From assembly GCF_014158035.1 (NCBI RefSeq), contig NZ_JACFXW010000002.1:186001-250000 (forward strand): a DNA stretch of 64,000 nt. The letters are read 5' to 3'. The DNA is from Rhizobium sp. G21 (lineage in GTDB: Bacteria > Pseudomonadota > Alphaproteobacteria > Rhizobiales > Rhizobiaceae). This document shows positions 29,601 through 38,772 of the stretch, piece by piece. A program made the translations under genes and the position numbers. The notes under the pieces were generated by a model that worked only from the letters and a program-made list of their open reading frames with translations, searched no databases and was not told the origin of the DNA. Every line of letters begins with the position of its first letter. The stretch's first letter is position 1.

Positions 29601-30517
29601 ATGGCGAACCTCTCCATGAAACATCTCAAATATTTTGACGCACTCGCCCGCCACGGCCATTTCGGACGGGCGGCGGCCGATTGCGCCGTGACACAGCCGG
29701 CTTTGTCGGTGCAGATCAAGGAGTTGGAGGATCTTCTCGGCGCGCCGCTGGTGGAGCGCGGAGCGCGTCAGATAAGACTGACCGCGCTCGGAGAGACGGT
29801 GGCGGCGAGAGCGCGGGACGTGCTCACCTCCGTCGAAGAGATCGTCAATCTGACGCGGGGCGCGAATGGCGATTTCATGCGCGAATTGCGCCTCGGCGTC
29901 ATCCCCACGATCGCCCCCTATCTGCTGCCGGCGCTTATCAAGGCGCTCGCCGCCCGCTATCCGGATCTGGATGTTCGACCGCGCGAAACCGTGACCCAGC
30001 GGCTGATCGCCGATCTCGGCGATGGCAAGCTGGACGCCGCTATCGTCGCCCTGCCGGTGTCGGAACCGTCGCTCACCGAAACGCCGCTGTTCGAAGAGGA
30101 ATTCGTGCTGGTCCGGCCGCGCGAGGACGCCGCCAAGCCCGTTCCAAACCCGCAGGCGCTGCGCGAAATGCGATTGCTTCTTCTGGAGGAGGGACATTGC
30201 TTCCGCGAGCAGGCGCTGTCTTTTGCGATATAGCGCCGCCTGCGCCGCGCGACCTCATGGAGGGAAGTTCGTTGTCCACGCTCGTGCAGATGGTCGGCGC
30301 GGGCATCGGCATCACGCTGATTCCGCAGATGGCCGTCGCCATCGACACCCGCTCGGCCTCGGTTTCCGTCGCCCGCTTGGGCGATCCCAGTCCATCGCGC
30401 ATGGTGGGCATGGTCTGGCGCAGGAGCAATCCGCTTGCCGCGCAACTGCAACAGATTTCCGACATCGTGCGTGAGGAGGGGCTGCGGCTTCTTTCGGAAT
30501 TCAGGGGCGGCCGCTGA
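29601..30517 (+). CDS. oxyR: Hydrogen-peroxide-sensing LysR regulator OxyR, frameshifted here
   Basis: LysR-family activator of 305 residues once repaired, the same length as E. coli OxyR. The N-terminal helix-turn-helix includes AAADCAVTQPALSVQIKEL. The redox cysteines would be C200 (GHCFR) and C209 (SFCD), nine residues apart as in OxyR. The frame is lost at the TTTT run at 30221-30224: adding one T restores LSFCDIAPPAPRDLMEGSSL and the rest of the effector domain. As written, the second redox cysteine and about 100 residues would be missing. The neighbouring katG supports the assignment. Confidence 0.9.
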
Positions 30518-30583
30518 CCCGCTGCCCTTGATCGCCAACGATTGAGACAGCATGGCTGACTAAAAAATCGCCATTCATCCGCC

Positions 30584-30627
30584 TTGACACATTTTTGGGC
30601 CGCCTTTAACAATTTTCACCAATTGGT
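30584..30627 (+). promoter_or_regulatory. Promoter and palindromic operator of the BMP transporter operon
   Basis: A perfect -35 TTGACA (30584-30589) is followed after 17 bp by the -10-like TAACAA (30607-30612). The palindrome ACCAATTGGT (30618-30627), flanked by T-rich and A-rich arms, lies at the expected transcription start. No obvious cognate regulator gene is adjacent; the window's NicR-like sites have a different sequence. Confidence 0.55.
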
Positions 30628-30646
30628 AAAAAATGGGGAACCAAAA

Positions 30647-31631
30647 ATGTCTAGCCAATTCAAACTATCGCGTCGCTCTGTGCTCGCCTCGGGCCTTGCG
30701 CTCGGCGCATCCTCCTTCATTCCCTCCGTTCGCGCCGCCGAACCGATCAAGGTCGCCGGCATTCATGGCTCGCCGGTCGAAAACGCGTGGAATTCGGTGC
30801 TGCACAAGGCGCTGCAGGACGCCGCCAAGGAAGGCGCGATCGAATATGTCTTCTCCGAAGGCGTGTCCGGCACGGATTACCCGCGCGCGATGCGCGAATA
30901 TGCCGAACAGGGCGCAAAACTGATTATCGGCGAGACCTTCCCGGTCGAAAAGCAGGCGCGTGAAGTGGCGGCCGACTATCCCGAGACCGCCTTCGTGATG
31001 GGGTCGAGCGGCAAGGAAGCGGGTGAGAATTTCGGCGTGTTCGGCACCTGGAATTTCGACGGCGCCTATCTCGCCGGCATGCTGGCGGGCAAGATGACCA
31101 AGTCGAACGTGGTCGGTTCGGTCGGCGCCATGCCGATCCCGGAAGTCAACATGCTGATCAACGCCTTCGCGGCGGGCGTCAAGGCGGTCAATCCGGACGC
31201 CAAGCATCTGGTCACCTTCATCGGCACCTTCTTCGATCCGCCCAAGGCGCGCGAAGCGGGTCTGGCGCAGATCGACGCCGGCGCCGACATCCTGTTCGGT
31301 GAACGCATCGGCACGGCCGACGCCGCCAAGGAGCGCGGCATCAAGTCGGTCGGTTCGCTGATCGATTACACGCCGCGTTATCCCGATACGGTGTTTGCCA
31401 ACGCGCTGTGGAATTTCCGCCCGATCCTCAACGCGGCCCTCGCCGATGTCGCCGCCGGCAAACCCACCGGCCGCGATTACACCGCCTACGGCCTGATGAA
31501 GGAAGGCGGCAGCGACATCGTTTTCGTCAAGGGCGTCGCCCCGCCGACGCCGAAACGGCGATGGAGAAGGTTCGCGCCGAGATCAAGTCCGGCGCCTTCG
31601 AAGTTCCCGGATCATGGATGAGCCCAAGTAA
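30647..31631 (+). CDS. BMP-family ABC transporter substrate-binding protein, frameshifted near the C-terminus
   Basis: Basic-membrane-protein family binding protein, about 328 residues when repaired. It starts with a Tat/Sec-like leader (LSRRSVLASGLALGASS) and a mature AEPIKVAGIHGS. GGGGAACC before ATG 30647 sets the start. The original frame is sound to IVFVKGVAP near 31540. ADAETAMEKVRAEIKSGAFEVP then lies in a second frame, and the end MDEPK-stop at 31629-31631 in a third, so two single-base losses (near 31543 and in the CCC run near 31607) are needed. BMP proteins bind nucleosides, bases, flavins and similar ring compounds. Confidence 0.85.
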
Positions 31632-31640
31632 GCCTCTATC

Positions 31641-33049
31641 ATGCAGGAAGACGCCACCAGCCTCGCAGAGGCGATCGCAAATGGTCGCCTCGCCTCTGTC
31701 GAGGCGATGCGCGCTTCGCTCTCGGCAGCCGATAGGGCTGTCGATCTGGGTTCCATCGCCTATCGCGACGACGGCAAGGGCCTCGCCGCCGCCCAGGCGG
31801 TCGATGCCCTGCCGCTATCCGCGCCCGAGCGCGCTGCCATGCCCTTCGCCGGCGTGCCCACGCTCGGCAAGGATCTCGGCGGTCCCTTCGCCGGCTTTCC
31901 GATGGCGGCGGGATCGCGGCTCATGGCGCGGCGGGGCGGTTTTGTCGATTCCGATCTTGCCGAACGATTTCGGAGCGCGGGCTTCTGCCTGTTCGGCCTG
32001 ACCACCAGCCCCGAATTCGGCCTGTCGCTCGCCAGCGAGCCGGCCATCGGTCCCATCGCCCGAAATCCCCTGTCGCCCGATCTCTCGGCCGGAGGGTCCT
32101 CCGGCGGAGCCGCAGCCGCGGTCGCGTCGGGCATTGTCAGCATCGCGCACGCCACCGACGCGGGCGGATCGATTCGCGTGCCGGCCGCCTGCTGCGGTCT
32201 CGTCGGCTTGAAGCCGAGCCGGGGGCTGATGCCGGCCGGCCCGCATTTCGGCAATCATCTCGCGGGACTAGCCACCGAACTCGCGGTCTGCCGCTCGGTG
32301 CGCGACAGCGCCGCCATGCTCGGCCTGTTATCTGGCGAAGCGAGAGGGCCTTTTCCACCCGTAGCGCTGGCTTCCCCGGCGATGGGCCGCTGCGTATCGG
32401 TCTTCTAACCGACACCGGAGACGAGTTCCCAACAGATCCGGACCGCGCCCAGGCGATCGAAGACGCCGCTCGTCATCTCGAGCGGGACGGCCACCGCATC
32501 GTCCCCATCTCGTTTTCGCAGATTGACGCGGCGGCGGCCAGCAGCCGGCGCGCCTTCATCGATATCGTCTGCATCAACCTCGCCGATACGATCGCACAGT
32601 TCAACCTCGACGCGACCAAGACCGAACGGCTGACCCAGGCGGTGATCGAGCGCGGCCTCGGCATGAGCGCCGGCGCGGTGTGGCGTAGCCTCAACGCCAT
32701 GGTCATCGTCAGCCGCGACCTCTGGCGTCTGTTCGACGGGATCGATTGCCTGCTTACGCCAATCCTGTCGTCCGCGCCGCTGCCGGTCGGCTCTTTCCCC
32801 AGCGATCACGCCGATACCGAGCTGCATTTCGACCGCATGGCCGCGTTTTCGCCGCTTGCGGCGCTGGCCAACGCGTCGGGTTTCCCGGCTCTGACCTTGC
32901 CTTTCGGCAGCGACGCCAAGGGCTTGCCGCTGCCGGTGCAATTGATGGCCCCGATGGGCGGCGATCACAGGCTCTTGCGTCTCGCCGCGCGTCTGGAGCA
33001 GGATGGGCGCTGGACGCATCCTTTCCCGATCGCAGGATTGACCGTATGA
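31641..33049 (+). CDS. Amidase-signature family hydrolase, frameshifted here
   Basis: Amidase-signature enzyme of 469 residues when repaired. The Ser-Ser-Lys triad is visible: K77 (PTLGKDLGG), the cis-serine at 153-154 (GGSSGGAAAA) and nucleophile S177 (DAGGSIRVP). The first frame ends falsely at 32408; restoring one G in CCCCGGCG near 32380 gives SPGDGPLRIGLLTD and the rest of the protein to 33049. It is embedded between the BMP binding protein and the ATPase gene, with an ATGA overlap to the latter, so it probably hydrolyses an amide of the imported compound or its ring-opened product. Confidence 0.85.
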
Positions 33050-34566
33050 GCGCTTCCGTTCTCGACATTGTCGGCGTCAGCAAGCGTTTTGGCGACAATC
33101 TCGCCAATGACGATATTTCGCTTTCGCTGGGCCGCGGCGAGATCGTCGCGCTGCTCGGCGAAAACGGCGCCGGCAAGACCACGCTGATGAGCATCCTGTT
33201 CGGCCACTATACGCCCGACAGCGGACATATCCTCATCGACGGCCGCGATCTGCCGCCGGGCAAGCCGCGCGACGCCATCCGCGCCGGCATCGGAATGGTG
33301 CATCAGCATTTTTCGCTCGCGCCCAATCTGACCGTGCTCGAAAACGTCATGACCGGAACCGAAAGCTTGTGGTCGCCCGGCTCAAAACGCGCCGAGGGCC
33401 GGGCCAAGCTGATGGCGATTTCCGAGCGCTTCGGCCTGAAGACCGATCCCGACGCCCGGCTGGGCGATCTCTCGGTCGGCGAACAGCAGCGCGTCGAGAT
33501 CCTCAAGGCGCTCTTTAACGACGCCCGCATCCTCGTGCTCGACGAGCCGACCGCGGTTCTGACCCAGATCGAGGCGGAACGCCTGTTCGCCATTCTGAAG
33601 GACATGGCGCGTGAGGGTCTGTCGCTGATCTTCATTTCGCACAAGCTCGACGAAGTGATGTCGACCGCCGACCGCGTCGTCGTGCTGCGCGGCGGACGGC
33701 TGGTCGCCGAACGCAAAGCGGCTGAGACCAGCAAATCCGAACTCGCCGAACTGATGGTCGGGCGCAGCGTGTCGCGTCCAGTCCGCGAGGCCTCGACGCC
33801 GGGCGAGATCGTGCTTGAAGTGGCAGGCGTCACCATCCGTCAGGGCGGCGTCGACAAGCTGAAAACGGTGGATTTCCGCCTGCGCGCCGGAGAGGTTCTC
33901 GGCGTCATCGGCGTATCCGGCAATGGTCAGGCGCAGCTGGCGCAGATGCTGTCGGGCACGCTGCCCTGGACGTCAGGCGACATCCTCCTGTTCGGCCAGA
34001 CCGTCGAACGGCTGACGGTGTCAGATGCGGTCGCGGCGGGCATTGGGCGCATCCCCGAAGATCGCAACAAGGACGGCGCGATCGGCGAAATGGCGATCTG
34101 GGAAAACGCCGTGCTGGAACGCCTGTCGAAATTCTCGAAAAACGGTCTGGTCGACCGCAAGGCCGGCGCCGCCTTTGCGCAGGAGATTATCGGCCAGTTC
34201 GACGTGCGCGGCGGCTCGCCAACCAGCCGCATCCGGCTTCTGTCGGGCGGCAATATGCAGAAGCTTATTCTGGGTCGCAATCTCATCGAACGACCGAAGA
34301 TCCTGATCGCCGCGCAGCCGGCGCGCGGGCTCGACGAAGGCGCGGTCGCCGCCGTGCATGCGCGCATTCTGGAGGCGCGCCGCCAGGGCGCGGCGGTGCT
34401 GCTGATTTCCGAAGATCTCGATGAGGTCATGGCGCTGGCCGATCGCATCCAGGCCATTGTCGGCGGCAGGCTGTCGCCGCCGATCTCCGCCGATCAGGCG
34501 TCGACGCGAAAACTCGGGCTGATGATGGCGGGCGAATGGGAGAGCGAGGTGGCGCATGCGGTTTGA
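33046..34566 (+). CDS. BMP-type ABC transporter ATP-binding protein (two ATPase domains)
   Basis: Tandem ATPase of 506 residues, as used by nucleoside and simple-sugar importers. The first domain has Walker A LGENGAGKTT, signature LSVGEQQRVEILKAL and Walker B ILVLDEPTAVLT. The second, degenerate domain has GVSGNGQ in place of Walker A and LSGGNMQKLILGRNL. It overlaps the amidase stop (ATGA) and the next permease start (11 bp). Confidence 0.93.
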   Translation: MSASVLDIVGVSKRFGDNLANDDISLSLGRGEIVALLGENGAGKTTLMSILFGHYTPDSGHILIDGRDLPPGKPRDAIRAGIGMVHQHFSLAPNLTVLENVMTGTESLWSPGSKRAEGRAKLMAISERFGLKTDPDARLGDLSVGEQQRVEILKALFNDARILVLDEPTAVLTQIEAERLFAILKDMAREGLSLIFISHKLDEVMSTADRVVVLRGGRLVAERKAAETSKSELAELMVGRSVSRPVREASTPGEIVLEVAGVTIRQGGVDKLKTVDFRLRAGEVLGVIGVSGNGQAQLAQMLSGTLPWTSGDILLFGQTVERLTVSDAVAAGIGRIPEDRNKDGAIGEMAIWENAVLERLSKFSKNGLVDRKAGAAFAQEIIGQFDVRGGSPTSRIRLLSGGNMQKLILGRNLIERPKILIAAQPARGLDEGAVAAVHARILEARRQGAAVLLISEDLDEVMALADRIQAIVGGRLSPPISADQASTRKLGLMMAGEWESEVAHAV

Positions 34567-35605
34567 ACGCCGGGAACACCGTCCTCTGGCGCTGGTCGTG
34601 TCGACGCCGCTGATCGCCATCGCCGCCGCAATGGCGATCGCCGGCGTGCTGATCGCGATTGCCGGCTCGCCGGTTCTGGAGGCCTATTGGCTGATCCTCA
34701 AGGGCGCTTATGGCTCCAGGCTGTCCGCCACGGAGACGCTGACCCGCGCTGCGCCGCTGATTCTGACCGGGCTTGCCGCAGCCGTGGCCTTTCGCGCCCG
34801 CCTTTGGAATATCGGCGGCGAAGGCCAGCTTTATCTCGGCGCCATCGCGGTCGCCTGGATGAGTTCGCATCTTCTCGGCGACCTACATCCTGCCGTTCAG
34901 ATACCTCTTTTGCTGGTCTTTGGCGCAATCGCCGGCATGGTCCTGCTGCTGGCGCCGCTCTGGCTGAGATTGCGCTTTTCGGTCGATGAAGTGGTGACGA
35001 CGCTGCTTCTGAATTTCGTCGCAGTCCTGTTCGTCTCGATGTTGATCGACACGGTGCTGAAGGATCCCATGGCCTTTGGCTGGCCGCAGTCGCAATCGGT
35101 CGCCGATCAGGCGATGCTGCCGAAACTCCTGTCGCGGTCGCGGCTGCATCTCGGCCTGATCATCGCGATTGCGTTGGCAGTCGTCCTGCACTTCATTCAG
35201 TCGCGCACGGTGTTCGGCATGCAGTCGCGGGCGGCTGGGCTTAATCCGCAAGGCGCGGTCTTTGCCGGCGTGCCGCTCGGGCGCACGTTGGTCATCGTCG
35301 CCTGCCTGTCTGGAGGGCTCGCAGGTCTTGCCGGCGCGATCGAGGTGATGGGCGTCAAGGGCTACGTGACCACGGATCTGTCGCCGGGATACGGCTATTC
35401 CGGCATCGTCGTCGCCATGCTCGCCAATCTCAATCCGCTCGGCGTCGTGCTGGCCGGATTGTTCACCGCCACCATGTTCGTCGGCGCGGATGGCATGAGC
35501 CGCAGCCTCGGCATCCCCAGCTATATCGCCGATGTGATCGTGGCGCTGTCGCTGCTCACCATGCTGATCGCCGTCTTTTTCACCCAATACAGGATCCGCC
35601 GATGA
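34556..35605 (+). CDS. BMP-type ABC transporter permease
   Basis: Polytopic permease of 349 residues with the family block FRARLWNIGGEGQLYLGAIA and later GFNP-like GLNPQGAVFAGV. It pairs with the following permease, and genes overlap on both sides (ATGA with the downstream start at 35602). Confidence 0.92.
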   Translation: MRFERREHRPLALVVSTPLIAIAAAMAIAGVLIAIAGSPVLEAYWLILKGAYGSRLSATETLTRAAPLILTGLAAAVAFRARLWNIGGEGQLYLGAIAVAWMSSHLLGDLHPAVQIPLLLVFGAIAGMVLLLAPLWLRLRFSVDEVVTTLLLNFVAVLFVSMLIDTVLKDPMAFGWPQSQSVADQAMLPKLLSRSRLHLGLIIAIALAVVLHFIQSRTVFGMQSRAAGLNPQGAVFAGVPLGRTLVIVACLSGGLAGLAGAIEVMGVKGYVTTDLSPGYGYSGIVVAMLANLNPLGVVLAGLFTATMFVGADGMSRSLGIPSYIADVIVALSLLTMLIAVFFTQYRIRR

Positions 35606-36547
35606 GCGCGCTGTTCGACATCGTCGCCTCCGCCGGCCTCTGGGCCGCCGTGCTCAGGATCGCGACGCCCCTGATCCTCGGCACGCTGGGCGCGCTGTTG
35701 TGCGAGCGGGCGGGCGTGCTCAATCTCGGCATCGAGGGGATCATGACCTTCGGCGCGATGATCGGCTGGCTCGCGGTTTATAACGGCGCGGATCTCTGGA
35801 CAGGCTTCCTGATCGCGGGGATCGCCGGCGGCGTCTTCGGTCTCTTGCATGCAGGACTGACCGTGACGCTCGGCCTGTCGCAGCATGTCTCCGGCCTCGG
35901 CGTCACGCTGTTTGCGTCGAGTTTCAGTTACTACGTCTTTCGCCTCATGGTGCCGGTCGCCGGCACGCCGCCGACAATCGAGCCATTTCAACCGATTGCG
36001 ATCCCCGGGCTGAGCGATATTCCCTTCTTCGGACCGGCGCTGTTTTCCCAGACGCCGCCCACATACGCCGCCGTTCTTCTCGCACTCGTGCTGGCCTATA
36101 TGCTGTTTCGGACCCCGCTGGGGCTAGCGATCCGCATGACGGGGGAAAATCCGCATGCGGCGGATGCGCAGGGCGTCAATCCCATGGCGGTGCGTTATGG
36201 CGCCGTCATTGCCGGCAGCGCCCTGATGGGCATGGCGGGGGCGTTTCTGACGCTGTCGGCCTTCAACAGCTTCTTCCCGACCATGGTGCAGGGGCGTGGC
36301 TGGATCTGCATCGCGCTCGTGGTGTTTTCGTCCTGGCGACCGGAACGGGCGCTGTTGGGGCGCTGCTGTTTGCCTTTTTCGACGGATTTCAGCTGAGGCT
36401 GCAGACCACGCTCGGCGGCGCCGTGCCCTATCAGCTGTTCCTGATGATTCCCTATATCCTGTCGATCGCGGCGCTGGCAGTCATGGCTCGGCGCGCGCCC
36501 GCGTTCCCCAGGCGTTGATGCAACCCTATCGGCGCGGCGAGCGCTGA
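35602..36547 (+). CDS. BMP-type ABC transporter permease (second), frameshifted twice
   Basis: Permease of about 315 residues when repaired. The opening LRIATPLILGTLGALLCERAGVLNLGIEGIM is classical for the family. The frame breaks at the GGGG run at 36357-36360 (one G short), after which LLFAFFDGFQLRLQ reads in a second frame. It breaks again near 36490 in a GCGCGCGCCC stretch, after which the family C-terminus RVPQALMQPYRRGER ends at 36547. Without repair it would stop at 36396, lacking the last helices. Confidence 0.85.
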
Positions 36548-36563
36548 TTTCCGGAGAGTGACC

Positions 36564-37856
36564 ATGTTCGATCTGATCATCCGCAACGCCAATCTGCCCG
36601 ATGGCCGCCAGGGCTGGGATATCGGTCTCTCGGGCGGCAAGATCACCGCGATCGAGAAGAATATCGCTGCCGAGGCGGGCGAGGAGATCGACGCGTCGGG
36701 CCGCCTCGTCAGCCCGCCCTTCTGCGATCCACATTTCCACATGGATGCGACGCTGTCGCTCGGCATGCCGCGCATGAATGTTTCCGGCACGCTGCTTGAA
36801 GGCATTGCGCTCTGGGGCGAGTTGCGGCCGCTGCTGACCAAGGAGGCGCTGGTCGAGCGCGCCCTGCGCTATTGCGATCTCGCGGTCAGCCAGGGTCTTC
36901 TCTATATCCGCAGCCATGTCGACACCTCTGATCCCCGGCTGGTCACGGCCGAGGCGTTGCTCGAGGTGCGCGAACGCGTCGCGCCCTATATCACGCTGCA
37001 GCTCGTCGCTTTTCCGCAGGACGGCTATTACCGCGCGCCTGAGGGCGAGACGTCGCTGGAGCGCGCGCTGGACATGGGCATCGACATCGTCGGCGGCATC
37101 CCGCATTTCGAGCGGACGATGGATGACGGGCGCCGCTCGCTGAAAGCGCTGTGCCGCATCGCCGCCGAACGCGGCCTGCCGGTCGATATTCACTGCGACG
37201 AGACCGACGATCCCATGTCCCGGCATATCGAGACATTGGCGGCCGAGACGATCCGCTACGGCCTGCAAGGCCGAGTCGCCGGCTCGCATCTCACCTCCAT
37301 GCATTCCATGGACAATTATTATGTCTCGAAACTCATTCCGCTGATGGCGGAGGCCGAGATCAACGTCATCCCCAATCCGCTGATCAACATCATGCTGCAG
37401 GGGCGGCACGACACTTATCCGAAACGTCGCGGCATGACGCGGGTGCGTGAATTGATGGCGGCTGGCCTCAACGTGTCCTTCGGCCAGGATTGCACCATGG
37501 ATCCCTGGTATTCGATGGGCTCGGCCGACATGCTCGAAGTCGGGCATATGGCCATCCATGTGGCGCAGATGGGCGGGATCGAGGACAAGAAGAGGATCTT
37601 CGAGGCGCTGACCGTCAATTCCGCCAGGACCATGGGACTGGAAGGTTATGGCCTGGAGGTCGGCTGCAACGCCGATCTGGTGGTGCTGCAGGCGGCCGGT
37701 GTGATCGAGGCGCTGCGGCTGAAGCCGACACGGCTGTTTGTCGTCAAGAGCGGCAAGGTCATTTCCCGCTCGGCGCCGCGCATCGGCGAATTGTTCCTTG
37801 ACGGTCGCCCTGACAGCATCGATCCGGGCCGCGACTACGTGCCGAAACCGGCCTGA
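36564..37856 (+). CDS. Amidohydrolase, cytosine-deaminase-like
   Basis: Metal-dependent amidohydrolase of 430 residues, close to the CodA group. Metal ligands are visible: H57 and H59 (DPHFHMD), HCDETDD, the GSHLTSMHS histidine and the Asp in FGQDCTMDPW. GGAGAG precedes ATG 36564; a GTG two codons upstream is less likely. It ends the BMP importer operon. The enzyme class hydrolyses ring C-N bonds or deaminates heterocycles, so it fits an imported N-heterocycle. Bacterial enamidase, which opens the tetrahydro-6-oxonicotinate ring, belongs to the same superfamily, giving an alternative role next to the nicotinate cluster. Confidence 0.82.
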   Translation: MFDLIIRNANLPDGRQGWDIGLSGGKITAIEKNIAAEAGEEIDASGRLVSPPFCDPHFHMDATLSLGMPRMNVSGTLLEGIALWGELRPLLTKEALVERALRYCDLAVSQGLLYIRSHVDTSDPRLVTAEALLEVRERVAPYITLQLVAFPQDGYYRAPEGETSLERALDMGIDIVGGIPHFERTMDDGRRSLKALCRIAAERGLPVDIHCDETDDPMSRHIETLAAETIRYGLQGRVAGSHLTSMHSMDNYYVSKLIPLMAEAEINVIPNPLINIMLQGRHDTYPKRRGMTRVRELMAAGLNVSFGQDCTMDPWYSMGSADMLEVGHMAIHVAQMGGIEDKKRIFEALTVNSARTMGLEGYGLEVGCNADLVVLQAAGVIEALRLKPTRLFVVKSGKVISRSAPRIGELFLDGRPDSIDPGRDYVPKPA

Positions 37857-37862
37857 GACGAA

Positions 37863-37882
37863 GGCGCTCCGGAAGGAGCGCC
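37863..37882. terminator. Hairpin between convergent amidohydrolase and fpr genes
   Basis: Perfect 8-bp stem GGCGCTCC/GGAGCGCC with loop GGAA, placed between two convergent stops. There is no long T tract. Confidence 0.55.
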
Positions 37883-37888
37883 ACGAGA

Positions 37889-38695
37889 TCAGCCGACGAA
37901 GGCTCGCTCCACAACGAAGGTGGAGGGCGCATTGTTGGCGCCTTCTTCGAGACCGAATCTCTCAAGAACAGACTTGGTCTCGTTGAGCATCGCCATGGAG
38001 CCGCAGATCATTGCCCGGTCGGTTTCGGGCGAAATCGTCGGCAGGCCGAGATCGGCGAATAGCTTGCCATTGCGCATGAGATCGGTGACGCGGCCTATGC
38101 GAGGGGAAACTTCGCGTGTCGTCGTGGTGTAGAGCCTGAGCTTGCCGGCGGAGCATTCGCCGACCAGCGGGTCGTCCGCAAGTCCTTCCACCAGTTCGGT
38201 GATATAAGTGAGCTCGGCGACTTCGCGGCAGGTCTGCACCAGAATGACCTCTTCGAACTTTTCATAAGTCTCGGGATCGCGCACAAGGCTTGCAAATGGC
38301 GCGACGCCTGTGCCGGTCGAAAAGAGATAGAGTCGCTTTCCGGGCAGCAGCGCGTCCAGCACCAGCGTGCCCGTCGGCTTCTTGCGCATCAGCACGGTGT
38401 CGCCGGGAACGATTTTCTGGAGATGTTCGGTCAGCGGACCGTTTTCCACCTTGATGGAGAAGAACTCCACTTCCTCGTCCCAGGAGGGGCTCGCCACCGA
38501 ATAGGCCCGATAGACAGGCTTTTCGGCGTTGGGCAGGCCGATCATCACGAATTCGCCGGAGCGGAAGCGGAAAGCGGCGGGACGGGTGATCCGGAAGGAA
38601 AATAGACGGTCGGTGTAATGCTTCACACTCACCACGCGCTCGGCGAAGACATTGTCGGGAATGGGGAAGGCGGGTGCGGAGACGAGGGCGTCCAT
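37889..38695 (-). CDS. fpr: Ferredoxin--NADP reductase
   Basis: Flavoprotein of 268 residues of the bacterial Fpr type. FAD-binding RAYSVAS, the GTGVAPFASLVRDPE pyridine-nucleotide region, ICGSMAM and the C-terminal FVVERAFVG are present. It exchanges electrons between NADPH and ferredoxin or flavodoxin. ATG 38695 is chosen over an upstream in-frame ATG lying beyond the operator. Its promoter region carries a nicR-type palindrome at 38718-38731, so it is probably induced with the nicotinate genes, where it could supply reduced ferredoxin to the 6-hydroxynicotinate-reductase-type protein. Confidence 0.9.
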   Translation of the reverse strand: MDALVSAPAFPIPDNVFAERVVSVKHYTDRLFSFRITRPAAFRFRSGEFVMIGLPNAEKPVYRAYSVASPSWDEEVEFFSIKVENGPLTEHLQKIVPGDTVLMRKKPTGTLVLDALLPGKRLYLFSTGTGVAPFASLVRDPETYEKFEEVILVQTCREVAELTYITELVEGLADDPLVGECSAGKLRLYTTTTREVSPRIGRVTDLMRNGKLFADLGLPTISPETDRAMICGSMAMLNETKSVLERFGLEEGANNAPSTFVVERAFVG

Positions 38696-38717
38696 GACGG
38701 GCTCCTGTGGAGAGATT

Positions 38718-38731
38718 GTTTGTGTACGAAT
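38718..38731. promoter_or_regulatory. NicR-type operator upstream of fpr (GTTTGTGTACGAAT)
   Basis: Imperfect 14-bp palindrome, 23 bp upstream of the fpr start. It matches three further sites at 42636, 46311 and 46966 with consensus RTTTGYRYACRAAT. Confidence 0.7.
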
Positions 38732-38772
38732 TAAATGCATGCACGTTGACCGAGGAGGGCGTCCGGCGGCTC

